Source of the DNA: Palsa-1233 sp031367105
Lineage (GTDB): Bacteria > Gemmatimonadota > Gemmatimonadetes > Gemmatimonadales > GWC2-71-9
Direction of reading: 5' to 3'
Assembly (NCBI GenBank): GCA_031367105.1
Contig: JANLPG010000145.1
Coordinates: 1 to 64,000 of the forward strand
DNA length: 64,000 nt
The notes below the pieces were generated by a model. It saw only the letters and a list, made by a program, of their open reading frames with translations. It was not told where the DNA came from and made no database searches. Shown here piece after piece: positions 36,250 through 45,257 of the stretch. Made by a program: the position numbers and the translations under genes. Within the stretch, counting starts at the first letter, position 1. Each line of letters opens with the position of its first letter.

Positions 36250-37606
36250 CGTGCCCGGCCAGCCAGGTCATCACCTCGTCCTGGTAGGCATCGCGCGCTG
36301 CCGCAGACGTGCCCTCGAATCGCAACACCAGGATGGCTTGCGTGTTGGAGGCGCGGATCAACCCCCAGCCGTCCGGGTAGGCGATCCGGACTCCATCGAT
36401 CGTCGAGACGGGATAGCGGGCCGAGAAATGCGCCGCGGCAGCCTCCACGAGCCCGAATTTCACGCTGTCGGGACAGTCGACCCGGATCTCCGCCGTCGCG
36501 AATGTTTGCGGCAAATCGGCCAGCAGCGGGGCCAGTCCGCCGGGGCCCGCGGCCACGATCTCCAGCAGGCGAGCCGCTGCAAACAACGCGTCATCGAAGC
36601 CGAACCAGTCTCCCCCGAAGAAGATGTGTCCGCTCATCTCACCGGCGAGTGGCGAGTGCTCGGACTTCATCTTTGCCTTGATGAGGGAGTGTCCGGTTTT
36701 CCACATGATGGGGCGGGCACCGGCCGCGGTGAGTGCCTGCGGGAGGATCTCGGAGCACTTGACATCGAAGATCACCGGAATCCCCGCACCGAACCGCCGA
36801 ACCGCATCGCGACCGAAGAGCACCAGCAGCTGATCACCCCAGATCGGTCGTGCTGCCTCATCGACAGCTCCAATCCGGTCGCCATCGCCGTCAAAGGCGA
36901 TGCCCAGTTCGGCGCCATGCGCGCGGACCGCCTGCTGCAGGTCGACCAGATTCTCCAGGACGGTGGGATCGGGATGATGATTCGGGAAGGTGCCGTCACT
37001 CTCCGCGAAGAGTGGAATCACGTCGGCACCGCAGGCCTGCAGGGTGCCGATGGCCACGAGTGCGGCGACGCCGTTGCCGCAGTCCACCACCACCTTCACC
37101 GGTCGTGCCAGGTGATGCCGCTCGACAATCGCCTGCCGGTATCGGGAGAGGATCGACGCATCGCTGCCGTGATGGCCGGCCCCCTCCTCGAACCGTTCGG
37201 TGACGATCGTCTCCCACAGCGCGAGAATGGCCTCGCCGTGGATCGCCTCGCCGTCCAGTGTGATCTTGAAGCCGTTGTATTCTGGCGGATTGTGCGAGCC
37301 AGTGACCTGCACGCCACCATCGGTGCCGAGGGCGCTGACGGCAAAATACAATGCCGGGGTCGGCAGCATTCCGACGTCGATGGCGCTGCACCCGGACGCG
37401 ACCACCCCGTGACGCAGCGCGGAGGCGAGGGCTTCTCCGCTCGGGCGGTTATCCCGGCCGATGGCGAGGGTGGCGGGACGACCGAGCCGGGCACGCGCGG
37501 CGGTGCCGATCGCGCGGCCAAGTTGTTCCGCGAAGGCCGGTGTGAGTTCGCTGCCGACAACGCCGCGGATATCGTACTGGCGGAAGATGGACTGGGGGAC
37601 ATTCAC
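36236..37606 (-). CDS. phosphomannomutase/phosphoglucomutase
   Basis: A 456-residue alpha-D-phosphohexomutase. The active-site serine loop is VQVTGSHNPPEYNGFKI, the metal-binding loop is IAFDGDGDRIGAVDE, the sugar-binding loop is GEMSGHIFF, and the phosphate-binding loop is RASNTQAILVLRFEG. It interconverts hexose 1- and 6-phosphates for nucleotide-sugar synthesis. GTG 37606 (VNVPQSIFRQYDIRG) is supported by AAGGAAG about 8 nt upstream. It follows nuoN by 14 nt, so it may be read from the nuo operon. Confidence 0.92.
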   Translation of the reverse strand: MNVPQSIFRQYDIRGVVGSELTPAFAEQLGRAIGTAARARLGRPATLAIGRDNRPSGEALASALRHGVVASGCSAIDVGMLPTPALYFAVSALGTDGGVQVTGSHNPPEYNGFKITLDGEAIHGEAILALWETIVTERFEEGAGHHGSDASILSRYRQAIVERHHLARPVKVVVDCGNGVAALVAIGTLQACGADVIPLFAESDGTFPNHHPDPTVLENLVDLQQAVRAHGAELGIAFDGDGDRIGAVDEAARPIWGDQLLVLFGRDAVRRFGAGIPVIFDVKCSEILPQALTAAGARPIMWKTGHSLIKAKMKSEHSPLAGEMSGHIFFGGDWFGFDDALFAAARLLEIVAAGPGGLAPLLADLPQTFATAEIRVDCPDSVKFGLVEAAAAHFSARYPVSTIDGVRIAYPDGWGLIRASNTQAILVLRFEGTSAAARDAYQDEVMTWLAGHGVRA

Positions 37607-37620
37607 GTGGCGGACTTCCT

Positions 37621-39120
37621 TCAGCGTGGGCCGATCGGTGCGGCGGACTGCCGCAAGTGCACCGCTTCCTGGGTAGCGAAATTGAGGGGAAGGTTCGGCC
37701 AGAACCCGAACAGCACAATCGCGCCAACGCAAATGGCGACCGCGATCTTCGCGGGACGTGGAAAGCGGATGGTGGTATGCGCCGAGCGGGTCCGCGTGGG
37801 TTTGAGGGTCATCGCAAGAATGACCGGCAGATAATACCCGATGGAGATGCCGCTACCGATCATCGCCACAATCGGGAGGACCGCTTCCCCTTGCCCCAGC
37901 GTAGCGGAGATCAGATACCACTTTGCGATGAAGCCGAACGTCCCGGGGAACCCGAGCAGCGAGAGCATACAGATCGCCAACCCCATTGAGGCGAAGGGTC
38001 TGACCGAGAACAACCCCTCGAGGTCGGTGAGCAAAACCGTGCGTGCGCCCGCACGTTCAATCGAGGCCAGAATGCCGAACGCTGCCACCGTGGTGATCGA
38101 ATAGGCGAGGAGATAGACCAGTACCGCTGCGGTGCCCTCGTCGCTGTGGGCCCACAGGGCGAGCAGGAGATAGCCAGCGTGTGCAACGGCGCTGTAGGCC
38201 AGCATCCGCTTCATCGACGTCTGCGCCAGTGCCGTCAGATTTCCGACCAGGATGGTCGCGATCGCCAGCACACCAAGAATCGGGCGCCAGAGCACCACGT
38301 AGGCCGGGAATGCCTCGGCGAGCAGCCGGGCAAGCGCCAGAAAGGCTGCGGCCTTCACGCCGCTGGCCATGAACGCCGTGACCGGTGTTGGCGAACCTTC
38401 GTACACGTCCGGCGCCCAGGCGTGAAACGGGACGGCGGCCACCTTGAACGCGAAGCCCACCAGCAGCAGCCCCATCCCGAGTTTGGCCATGAGTGTCGGC
38501 GGAGTGGCCGCGAGCTGCGCGCCGATCAGGGCGAAGTTGAACTGCCCGGTCGCGCCGTAGATCAGTGCAATGCCGTAGAGCAGGAACCCGGAGGCGAATG
38601 CTCCCAGCAGGAAGTATTTCAATGCCGCCTCGGCCGATGCGCGTCGGGTCCGGTCGTAGCCGGCAAGGACGTAGACCGAGATCGACATCACCTCCAGCCC
38701 GAGGAACACCGTGATCAGGTCGGCCGCGCCCGCGAGGAGCATCGCCCCGACGGTGGCGAGCATCAGCAGCACGTAATATTCGGGTGCCAGGATTCCCTGG
38801 CGCTCGAGCCATCGCAAGGAGAGGACCGCGATGGCTCCACCGATCCAGAGGAGCAGGGCGTCACTGGCAAATCGGAAGCCGTCCAGTGCGATCATCTGGG
38901 GCAGTCCGTCGGCGCGAGCGCCTCGCCACGCCAGCCACGCGGTGGCCAGCACGGCCAGGAGGTAACCCACGATCGAGAGCACCCCGACGAGGCGGGTGTC
39001 GGCCGCCGTGCGATGCCGCCAGGAGGCGACCAGCAGCACCACCAGCGCCCACGCGGTGAGCAGCAGTTCGGGAAGCAAGGCCAGTGTGGCCCCACCCGCC
39101 GTGGAGAGGTCGATGAGCAT
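37621..39120 (-). CDS. nuoN: NADH-quinone oxidoreductase subunit N
   Basis: A 499-residue antiporter-like proton-pumping subunit of complex I with about 14 helices. It has PLPAYVV-type motifs replaced by AFPAYVVLW, and KVAAVPFHAWAPDVYEG, in which the lysine and PFHxWxPDVYEG are typical of NuoN. ATG 39120 (TGATG with nuoM) or GTG 39123 (GTGA) could start it. Confidence 0.95.
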   Translation of the reverse strand: MLIDLSTAGGATLALLPELLLTAWALVVLLVASWRHRTAADTRLVGVLSIVGYLLAVLATAWLAWRGARADGLPQMIALDGFRFASDALLLWIGGAIAVLSLRWLERQGILAPEYYVLLMLATVGAMLLAGAADLITVFLGLEVMSISVYVLAGYDRTRRASAEAALKYFLLGAFASGFLLYGIALIYGATGQFNFALIGAQLAATPPTLMAKLGMGLLLVGFAFKVAAVPFHAWAPDVYEGSPTPVTAFMASGVKAAAFLALARLLAEAFPAYVVLWRPILGVLAIATILVGNLTALAQTSMKRMLAYSAVAHAGYLLLALWAHSDEGTAAVLVYLLAYSITTVAAFGILASIERAGARTVLLTDLEGLFSVRPFASMGLAICMLSLLGFPGTFGFIAKWYLISATLGQGEAVLPIVAMIGSGISIGYYLPVILAMTLKPTRTRSAHTTIRFPRPAKIAVAICVGAIVLFGFWPNLPLNFATQEAVHLRQSAAPIGPR

Positions 39121-40679
39121 CACGGTTTCATCCCCGACGTCGTGATACCGGGCAGCGTGGCCGGGGGGAGGTGCGGTTCGATCAGCTCGATGTAGCGCCT
39201 TGCGGCCGCCTCGGTACGACGGAGCAACGGACCGGGATAGAGCCCGATCCAGAGCATCGCGAGGATCAGCGGTGTCATCACCGCCATCTCGCGGAAGTTC
39301 AGGTCGCCGATTCCTTCATTCAGCGGATTGGTGAAGCGATTGAAGAACACCCGCTGCGTGGCCCACAGCATATAGCCGGCGGAGAAGACCACGGCGGTAG
39401 CGGCCACGGCCACCAGGTAGGGGTAGCGCCCGAACGATCCGAGCAGCACCAGAAACTCACCAATGAAGCCGTTGAGTCCCGGCAGCCCGATCGAGGAGAA
39501 GGCGGTGATCGTAAAGGCCGTCGCCATCAGTGGGGCAACCCGTGCGAGGCCACCGAAATCAGCGATCTTCCGCGTATGTCGGCGCTCGTACAGCATTCCG
39601 ATGATGAAGAAAAGCGCACCGGTGCTGAGGCCGTGCGACACCATCACGAGGATCGCGCCTTGCACGCTCTCGACCGTGCTGCCCCAGATCCCGAGCATCA
39701 CGAAACCGAGATGGCTGACCGACGAGTAGGCGACCAGTCGCTTGAGATCCGGCTGGACCATTGCCACCAGCGCGGCGTAGACGATGCCGATCACGGCGAG
39801 CGATGCCATCACCATCCCGGTGGTCCTGGACAGCGCGAAAGCCGGGAAGAACGGAATGGCAAACCGGAGAAAGCCGTAGGTCCCCATCTTGAGCAGGATG
39901 ACGGCAAGATCGACGGAACCGGCCGTCGGTGCCTCGGTGTGGGCATCCGGAAGCCAAGTATGGAACGGAAAGAGCGGCACCTTGACCGCAAAGGCAAGCG
40001 CGAACGCTACGAAGAGCCAGCCCCCCCAGGGTGCCATCGCTCCGGCGTGCTCGAGCAGGTGCTCGTATGCGAACGAGTACGTCCCGGTCGCCTTCCCCAC
40101 CATCCACACCATCCAGACAATCGCCACCAGCATCAGCAGCGAACCGACGAAGGTGTAGATCACGAACTTGGTGGCGGCGTACAGCCGGTTGCTGCTCCCC
40201 CAGATGCCGATCAGGAAGTACATCGGGATCAGCAGCAGTTCCCAGAAGGTGTAGAACAGGAACAGGTCGGTCGAGATGAACACGCCAAGCATACCCGTCT
40301 TCAGGGCGAGCAGCAGGGAGTAGAAGCCGCGCTGCTTCTGGTCGATACCACGCCAACTGCCCCAGACCACCAGCGGCATCATGACGATCGACAACAGGAC
40401 CATCAGCACGGAAATCCCGTCGATACCGATCCGATACCCGATCCCGAACCGCGGCAGCCAGGGCGCGTCGGTGACGAACTGCATTCCGGGATTCGACGAG
40501 TCGAACGCCCACCACAATCCCAGCCCGAGGATCAGCTCGGCCAGGGCCACGGTCAGGGCAATCCAGCGTGCCGACTGGACCGGAAAGATCAGGATGAGCG
40601 GGATCGCAAGGAGCGGCAGCACCAACAGGACGTGAAGGATCCAGTGCGCATAGCCGATCGACGCCAAAAGGTGGGTCAT
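39120..40679 (-). CDS. nuoM: NADH-quinone oxidoreductase subunit M
   Basis: A 519-residue antiporter-like subunit of complex I. Characteristic stretches are FWELLLIPMYFLIGIWG, KVPLFPFHTWLPDAHTEAP and VQPDLKRLVAYSSVSHLGFV. These contain the pumping Glu and Lys positions. It starts 4 nt after nuoL. Confidence 0.97.
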   Translation of the reverse strand: MTHLLASIGYAHWILHVLLVLPLLAIPLILIFPVQSARWIALTVALAELILGLGLWWAFDSSNPGMQFVTDAPWLPRFGIGYRIGIDGISVLMVLLSIVMMPLVVWGSWRGIDQKQRGFYSLLLALKTGMLGVFISTDLFLFYTFWELLLIPMYFLIGIWGSSNRLYAATKFVIYTFVGSLLMLVAIVWMVWMVGKATGTYSFAYEHLLEHAGAMAPWGGWLFVAFALAFAVKVPLFPFHTWLPDAHTEAPTAGSVDLAVILLKMGTYGFLRFAIPFFPAFALSRTTGMVMASLAVIGIVYAALVAMVQPDLKRLVAYSSVSHLGFVMLGIWGSTVESVQGAILVMVSHGLSTGALFFIIGMLYERRHTRKIADFGGLARVAPLMATAFTITAFSSIGLPGLNGFIGEFLVLLGSFGRYPYLVAVAATAVVFSAGYMLWATQRVFFNRFTNPLNEGIGDLNFREMAVMTPLILAMLWIGLYPGPLLRRTEAAARRYIELIEPHLPPATLPGITTSGMKP

Positions 40680-40683
40680 CGGC

Positions 40684-42654
40684 TCACCCCGCCAGCGAAC
40701 GGAGGATGAGGACCGCGCCGATCGCGAACATCGTCACATAGAGCGCGACTTGTCCATTCTGGAGTCGAGAACCGAGCCAGCCGAGCCCCTGCGCCACCCG
40801 TGCGGTTCCACCGACGGCGAGCCGGTCGACCAGAAACTGATCCATCCCCTGCCAGAGGACTCGCCGAGCGATCCAGACGACCGGCCCCACGATGAGTTTC
40901 TGGTAGATCTCGTCGACCCGGTACTTCTCATACAGCAGCCGGGCCAGGCCGTGCTCGGGGGCGGCATTCTCTGGCGTGGCAATCGGCCCGCGGAGTGTCA
41001 TTCTCGTCCCCAGGACGAGACCGATCAGGCCAATCGCCACCGCCCCGCCAATCAGCAGCAACTCGGTCAGGCCGTGCGGCAGCGCCAGCACGGGGAGCAG
41101 CGCGTCGGCCGGGGCGGTGACCGGCTCGAGCCAGCGGTGGATCGCCTCGCTCCCGCCTACCACTCCAGGGAGGTTGAGGACGCCACCGAGGAGCGAGAGC
41201 ACCCCCAGCACCAGCAGCGGCCCGGTCATCGTCCACGGCGCCTCGTGGAGTCCGGCCTCGGTCGTGTCACCACCGCGGAACGTGCCGAGGAAGGTCATCG
41301 CCACCAGCCGGGCCATGTAGTAGGCCGTCATCAAGGCCGCCGCGAGCGCGAGCAACCAGCAGACGAGGTAGATCGGATCGCTCTGTCCGCGTGCAAACGC
41401 CATCGTCAGAATTTCATCCTTCGACCAGAATCCCGAGAGCGGTGGGACACCTGCGATCGCAAGGGTCGCGATCACCATGAGCGCGAAGGTCCACGGCATC
41501 GCCTTTCGGAGTCCCCCCATGTTGCGCATATCCTGGGCGTCGCGATGACTGTGCGCACGATGCAGCGCGTGGTGCATCGCGTGGATCACGCTTCCCGCCC
41601 CGAGGAACAGCAGCGCCTTGAAGAAGGCGTGGGTCACCAGGTGGAAGATGCCGCTGGCGAATGCACCGGTTCCGACCCCGAGGAACATGTATCCCAGCTG
41701 GGATACCGTGGAGTAGGCGAGCACCTTCTTGATGTCGTATTGCTTCAGGCCGATGGTCGCGGCGAAGAACGCGGTCAGCGCGCCGATGACGGCGATCACC
41801 TCGAGCGTGACCGGGGCCAGGGCGAAAAGCACCCCGGTGCGGACGACGAGAAAGACGCCCGCGGTCACCATCGTGGCGGCGTGGATGAGTGCCGAGACCG
41901 GAGTCGGGCCGGCCATTGCATCAGGAAGCCAGACATAGAGCGGGATCTGAGCCGACTTGCCGGTGCAGCCGAGGAAGATCAGCAGGGTGATCAGCGTGGC
42001 GAGGGTACCACCCATCGGCAGCAAGGCCGGGGCACGACGGGCGATCTCACTGTATTCGAGGCTGCCGAGATACCACCAGAGCAGGAACATCGCCATCAGG
42101 ACGCCGAAGTCCCCGATCCGATTGGCGAGGAACGCCTTCTTGCCCGCATCGGCATTGGCGTCGACTTCGAACCAGAAGCCGATGAGCAGGTAGCTGCACA
42201 GCCCGACCCCTTCCCAGCCGATGAAGCTCACCGGCAGCGATGCACCGAGCACCAGCACCAGCATGAACGCGACGAAGAGGTTGAGGTACGCGAAATAGCG
42301 CGCGTACCCAGGGTCGTCGCGCATATAGCCGACGGAGAAGAGATGAATCAACGAACCGATGCCGGTCACCACCAGCAGCATGATGATCGAGAGGTGGTCC
42401 ACCTGGAGGGCGAGGTCGATGTTCAGGCGCGTCGAGATCGGCATCCAGTGCCAGAGCAGCACGCGCACCGATTCCTCGGTACCCTGCCGCAATTCGAGGA
42501 ACACTCCCACCGCCACCGCGAATGCCGCCGCAAGCGTGCCCACCCCGACGACCGAGACCAGCCCCTTGGCGCGCGAGCCGCGCGCCGCCAGCACCCCGTT
42601 GCACGCAGCCCCCAGCAGCGGGAAGAGCACGGCCAACCAGACGAGCTGAATCAC
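40684..42654 (-). CDS. nuoL: NADH-quinone oxidoreductase subunit L
   Basis: A 656-residue distal antiporter-like subunit of complex I. It has FIGWEGVGLCSYLLIGFWF, GKSAQIPLYVWLPDAMAGPT, LKQYDIKKVLAYSTVSQLGY and a long C-terminal part for the lateral helix. GTG start 3 nt after nuoK. Confidence 0.97.
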   Translation of the reverse strand: MIQLVWLAVLFPLLGAACNGVLAARGSRAKGLVSVVGVGTLAAAFAVAVGVFLELRQGTEESVRVLLWHWMPISTRLNIDLALQVDHLSIIMLLVVTGIGSLIHLFSVGYMRDDPGYARYFAYLNLFVAFMLVLVLGASLPVSFIGWEGVGLCSYLLIGFWFEVDANADAGKKAFLANRIGDFGVLMAMFLLWWYLGSLEYSEIARRAPALLPMGGTLATLITLLIFLGCTGKSAQIPLYVWLPDAMAGPTPVSALIHAATMVTAGVFLVVRTGVLFALAPVTLEVIAVIGALTAFFAATIGLKQYDIKKVLAYSTVSQLGYMFLGVGTGAFASGIFHLVTHAFFKALLFLGAGSVIHAMHHALHRAHSHRDAQDMRNMGGLRKAMPWTFALMVIATLAIAGVPPLSGFWSKDEILTMAFARGQSDPIYLVCWLLALAAALMTAYYMARLVAMTFLGTFRGGDTTEAGLHEAPWTMTGPLLVLGVLSLLGGVLNLPGVVGGSEAIHRWLEPVTAPADALLPVLALPHGLTELLLIGGAVAIGLIGLVLGTRMTLRGPIATPENAAPEHGLARLLYEKYRVDEIYQKLIVGPVVWIARRVLWQGMDQFLVDRLAVGGTARVAQGLGWLGSRLQNGQVALYVTMFAIGAVLILRSLAG

Positions 42655-42657
42655 GCC

Positions 42658-42954
42658 TCAGCCCTTGAGGAGGTTGAGCTGGGTGAGGTCAACCGACTGG
42701 GTATGCCGGAAGACCGCCAGGATGATCGCGAGTCCGACGGCGGCCTCGGCCGCCGCGACCGTCATCACGAAGAAGACCATGATCTGCCCACCATATCCGT
42801 GCACCCGCGAGAGCGCGACGAAGCTGACGTTGACCGCGTTGAGCATCAGCTCCACGCACATGAAGAGCACGATGGCGCTGCGCCGGGTCAGCACACCGGC
42901 CACGCCAATCACGAAGAGCACCGCAGAGAGGATCAGGGAAGGTCCGAGCAGCAT
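42658..42954 (-). CDS. nuoK: NADH-quinone oxidoreductase subunit K
   Basis: A 98-residue, three-helix complex I subunit. It has the conserved membrane glutamate in FMCVELMLNAVNVSFVA and a second one in AAAEAAVGLAI. TGATG junction with nuoJ. The longer open frame to 43494 is a shadow. Confidence 0.97.
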   Translation of the reverse strand: MLLGPSLILSAVLFVIGVAGVLTRRSAIVLFMCVELMLNAVNVSFVALSRVHGYGGQIMVFFVMTVAAAEAAVGLAIILAVFRHTQSVDLTQLNLLKG

Positions 42955-43517
42955 CAGAGTTTCTTCTTTGCGAGGACGACGGCCCCGATCACGGCCGCCA
43001 GCAGGAGCACCGAGGTGATCTCGAACGGAATCAGATAGCTGGAAAACAGCGGCTCGGCGATGCCGCCCACGACACCGTGCGAGGCCGTGGCGGCCTGGGC
43101 GGCAGCGCCCTCGGGAAAAACCAGCGCGGGGTTGACGCTGCCGGGCAACGTGGAAACTTCCCGGGCGAGTCGCTCCGGAGTGTAGCCGCGAAGCGCCACC
43201 AGCTCCGCGCCCATCACCACACTCACCCCCACCCCGACCAGCCACGCGGGCCAGCGCCGGAGCGTGCCGGGTGAGTCGCCGATGTTGAGCAGCATGATCA
43301 CGAAGAGGAAGAGCACCATCACCGCACCCGCGTACACCAGCACCTGCACCGCCGCGATGAATTCGGCCTGGAGCAGGACATAGATGCCGGCCAGCGCGAA
43401 CATCGTCGAGACCAGCCAGAGCACTGAAGCGATCGGGTTCCGGCGGGTGATGCAGAGCACCGCCGAGACCACGGCCCAGACCGCAAAGACCCACCAGGTG
43501 GCGGTTACCAGATCCAC
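42954..43517 (-). CDS. nuoJ: NADH-quinone oxidoreductase subunit J
   Basis: A 187-residue, five-helix complex I subunit with QAEFIAAVQVLVYAGAVMVL (the pi-bulge helix) and a C-terminal LLLAAVIGAVVLA. GTG 43517 lies one base after the nuoI stop. The upstream ATG of the same frame is inside nuoI. Confidence 0.94.
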   Translation of the reverse strand: MDLVTATWWVFAVWAVVSAVLCITRRNPIASVLWLVSTMFALAGIYVLLQAEFIAAVQVLVYAGAVMVLFLFVIMLLNIGDSPGTLRRWPAWLVGVGVSVVMGAELVALRGYTPERLAREVSTLPGSVNPALVFPEGAAAQAATASHGVVGGIAEPLFSSYLIPFEITSVLLLAAVIGAVVLAKKKL

Positions 43518-43518
43518 G

Positions 43519-44025
43519 TCACTCTCCCAGCGGGTCAGCAGGATCCCACAGCGACGAGACCTGGTGCGTCTGCGCCGAGAGCCGTTCGAGATCGTAGACA
43601 AACCGGTCGCGGGAGTACTCGGCATTCTCGTAATGCACCCCCACGTGGATCGCCTCCTCGGGGCAGACCTCCTGACAATAGCCGCAGAAGACGCAGCGGA
43701 ATTCGTCGATCTCGTAAATCAACGGGTAGCGATTCCCTGCCTCATCCTCGCCTGGCACGAGCTTGATGCAGTTGGCCGGGCAGATCTGCGGACAGAGACC
43801 ACAGGCGACGCACTTCGACCGTCCCTGCGCGTCCGTCATCATCCGGTGCGTCCCGCGCCACCGGGTCGCGATCCGCCACTCCTCGGTGCTGCGGACTTCC
43901 GGATATTGCATCGTGACGCGCGGCTGGAACATATGCTTGAAGGTCAGCGCCATCCCCTTGAGCGTGGCCCGGATGTAGGAGACCTCGTGTTCGGGGCGCC
44001 GCATCAGCTTCACGCCAATCGCCAT
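43519..44025 (-). CDS. nuoI: NADH-quinone oxidoreductase subunit I
   Basis: A 168-residue ferredoxin-like subunit carrying two [4Fe-4S] clusters (N6a/N6b). The cysteine motifs CVACGLCPQICPANC and CVFCGYCQEVCPEEA are complete. ATG 44025 forms TGATG with nuoH. Confidence 0.96.
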   Translation of the reverse strand: MAIGVKLMRRPEHEVSYIRATLKGMALTFKHMFQPRVTMQYPEVRSTEEWRIATRWRGTHRMMTDAQGRSKCVACGLCPQICPANCIKLVPGEDEAGNRYPLIYEIDEFRCVFCGYCQEVCPEEAIHVGVHYENAEYSRDRFVYDLERLSAQTHQVSSLWDPADPLGE

Positions 44026-45257
44026 CAGGCAGCTCCTTCGGTCCGCTCCGTGATACTCCGTGGCCGGCGGCTGACTCCGCGCATCACCCGGCCGCGATCC
44101 AGCACACTCAGCAGGAGCCAGCCCAGCACCAGGTTCATCCCGGCAAGTGCCAGCGCCACCGGTCGTACCGCGGTGATACCGGCGGCCTCGAGCCCCTGGA
44201 TCGCGCCAGCCGTCACCATGATGTATCCCAGGGCGATCGGCAAGAGCACCTTCCACCCCAGGGTCATCAGCGGGTCATAGCGGAAGCGCGGAAGCGTCCA
44301 GCGGATCCACATCACGAAGAAGATCCAGAAAAACATCTTCACGAAAAACGCCAGGAACGTCGCGATCGCCTGCAAGGCACCGCCGCCTTCGTCCCAGCGG
44401 GTGAAGGGAATATCCCAGCCGCCGAAGAAGAGGGTGGCCACCATCGCCGCGATGGTGACGATGTGGGCATACTCGCCGATCATGAAGAGCGAGAACTTCA
44501 TCGCACTGTATTCCGAGTGGTAGCCCGCCACGAGTTCGGATTCCGCCTCGGGCAGGTCGAATGGCAGGCGATTGGTCTCGGCAAAGCCGGAGATCAGGAA
44601 GACAAAGAACGAGATGAAAAGCGGCCCGATGAACCAGAGTCCAGCCTGCTGGCGCGCAATAATCTCGCTGAAGCTGACGTTGCCGGTGAGCAGCAGCACG
44701 GGGATGAGCGACAGCCCCATCGCGACTTCATAGGAGATCATCTGCGCGCTGGCCCGGAGCCCGCCCAGCAGCGAGTACTTGCTGTTCGAAGACCATCCGG
44801 CGAGCGCCACGCCGTACACGCCCATCGACGAGAACGCCAGGATGAAGAGGAATCCCATCGGCAGGTCGGCGACCGACATCGCCATCAGGCCGTGATGCGT
44901 TGCGAGGCCGATCAGCGGAAGTTGCCAGGCGAACTCGACGCGCACCGGCGCCGCGAGGGGAACTACCGCGATCAGCATCACCGCCGGGATGAACGAGAGC
45001 GCCGGTGCGAGCACGAACAGCGTTCCATTTGCGGCTGCGGGCCGGGTCTCTTCCTTGATGAAATTCTTGATCCCATCGGCAACCGGCTGGAGAATACCGG
45101 AAGGGCCGACGCGATTCGGGCCGGGTCGATTCTGCATCCAGCCAGCGAGCTTCCGTTCCATCAGGGTCAGCAGCGCCACCCCGACCAGCAGCACCGTGAA
45201 GACGATCACCACCTTGAGGATCGCCAGCAGCACGAATCCCTTCGTTTCGGGGGTCAC
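44025..45257 (-). CDS. nuoH: NADH-quinone oxidoreductase subunit H
   Basis: A 410-residue membrane subunit at the quinone site. It has MERKLAGWMQNRPGPNRVGP, EETRPA and the loop NRLPFDLPEAESELVAGYHS (read with its flanks), which are strongly conserved in NuoH. GTG start overlaps the nuoG stop. Confidence 0.97.
   Translation of the reverse strand: MTPETKGFVLLAILKVVIVFTVLLVGVALLTLMERKLAGWMQNRPGPNRVGPSGILQPVADGIKNFIKEETRPAAANGTLFVLAPALSFIPAVMLIAVVPLAAPVRVEFAWQLPLIGLATHHGLMAMSVADLPMGFLFILAFSSMGVYGVALAGWSSNSKYSLLGGLRASAQMISYEVAMGLSLIPVLLLTGNVSFSEIIARQQAGLWFIGPLFISFFVFLISGFAETNRLPFDLPEAESELVAGYHSEYSAMKFSLFMIGEYAHIVTIAAMVATLFFGGWDIPFTRWDEGGGALQAIATFLAFFVKMFFWIFFVMWIRWTLPRFRYDPLMTLGWKVLLPIALGYIMVTAGAIQGLEAAGITAVRPVALALAGMNLVLGWLLLSVLDRGRVMRGVSRRPRSITERTEGAA

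Noticed and set aside
40750..43038. 762-codon plus-strand frame antisense to nuoL/nuoK
   Set aside because: His/Arg/Glu/Gln-rich translation that mirrors membrane-protein codons; a shadow of nuoL.
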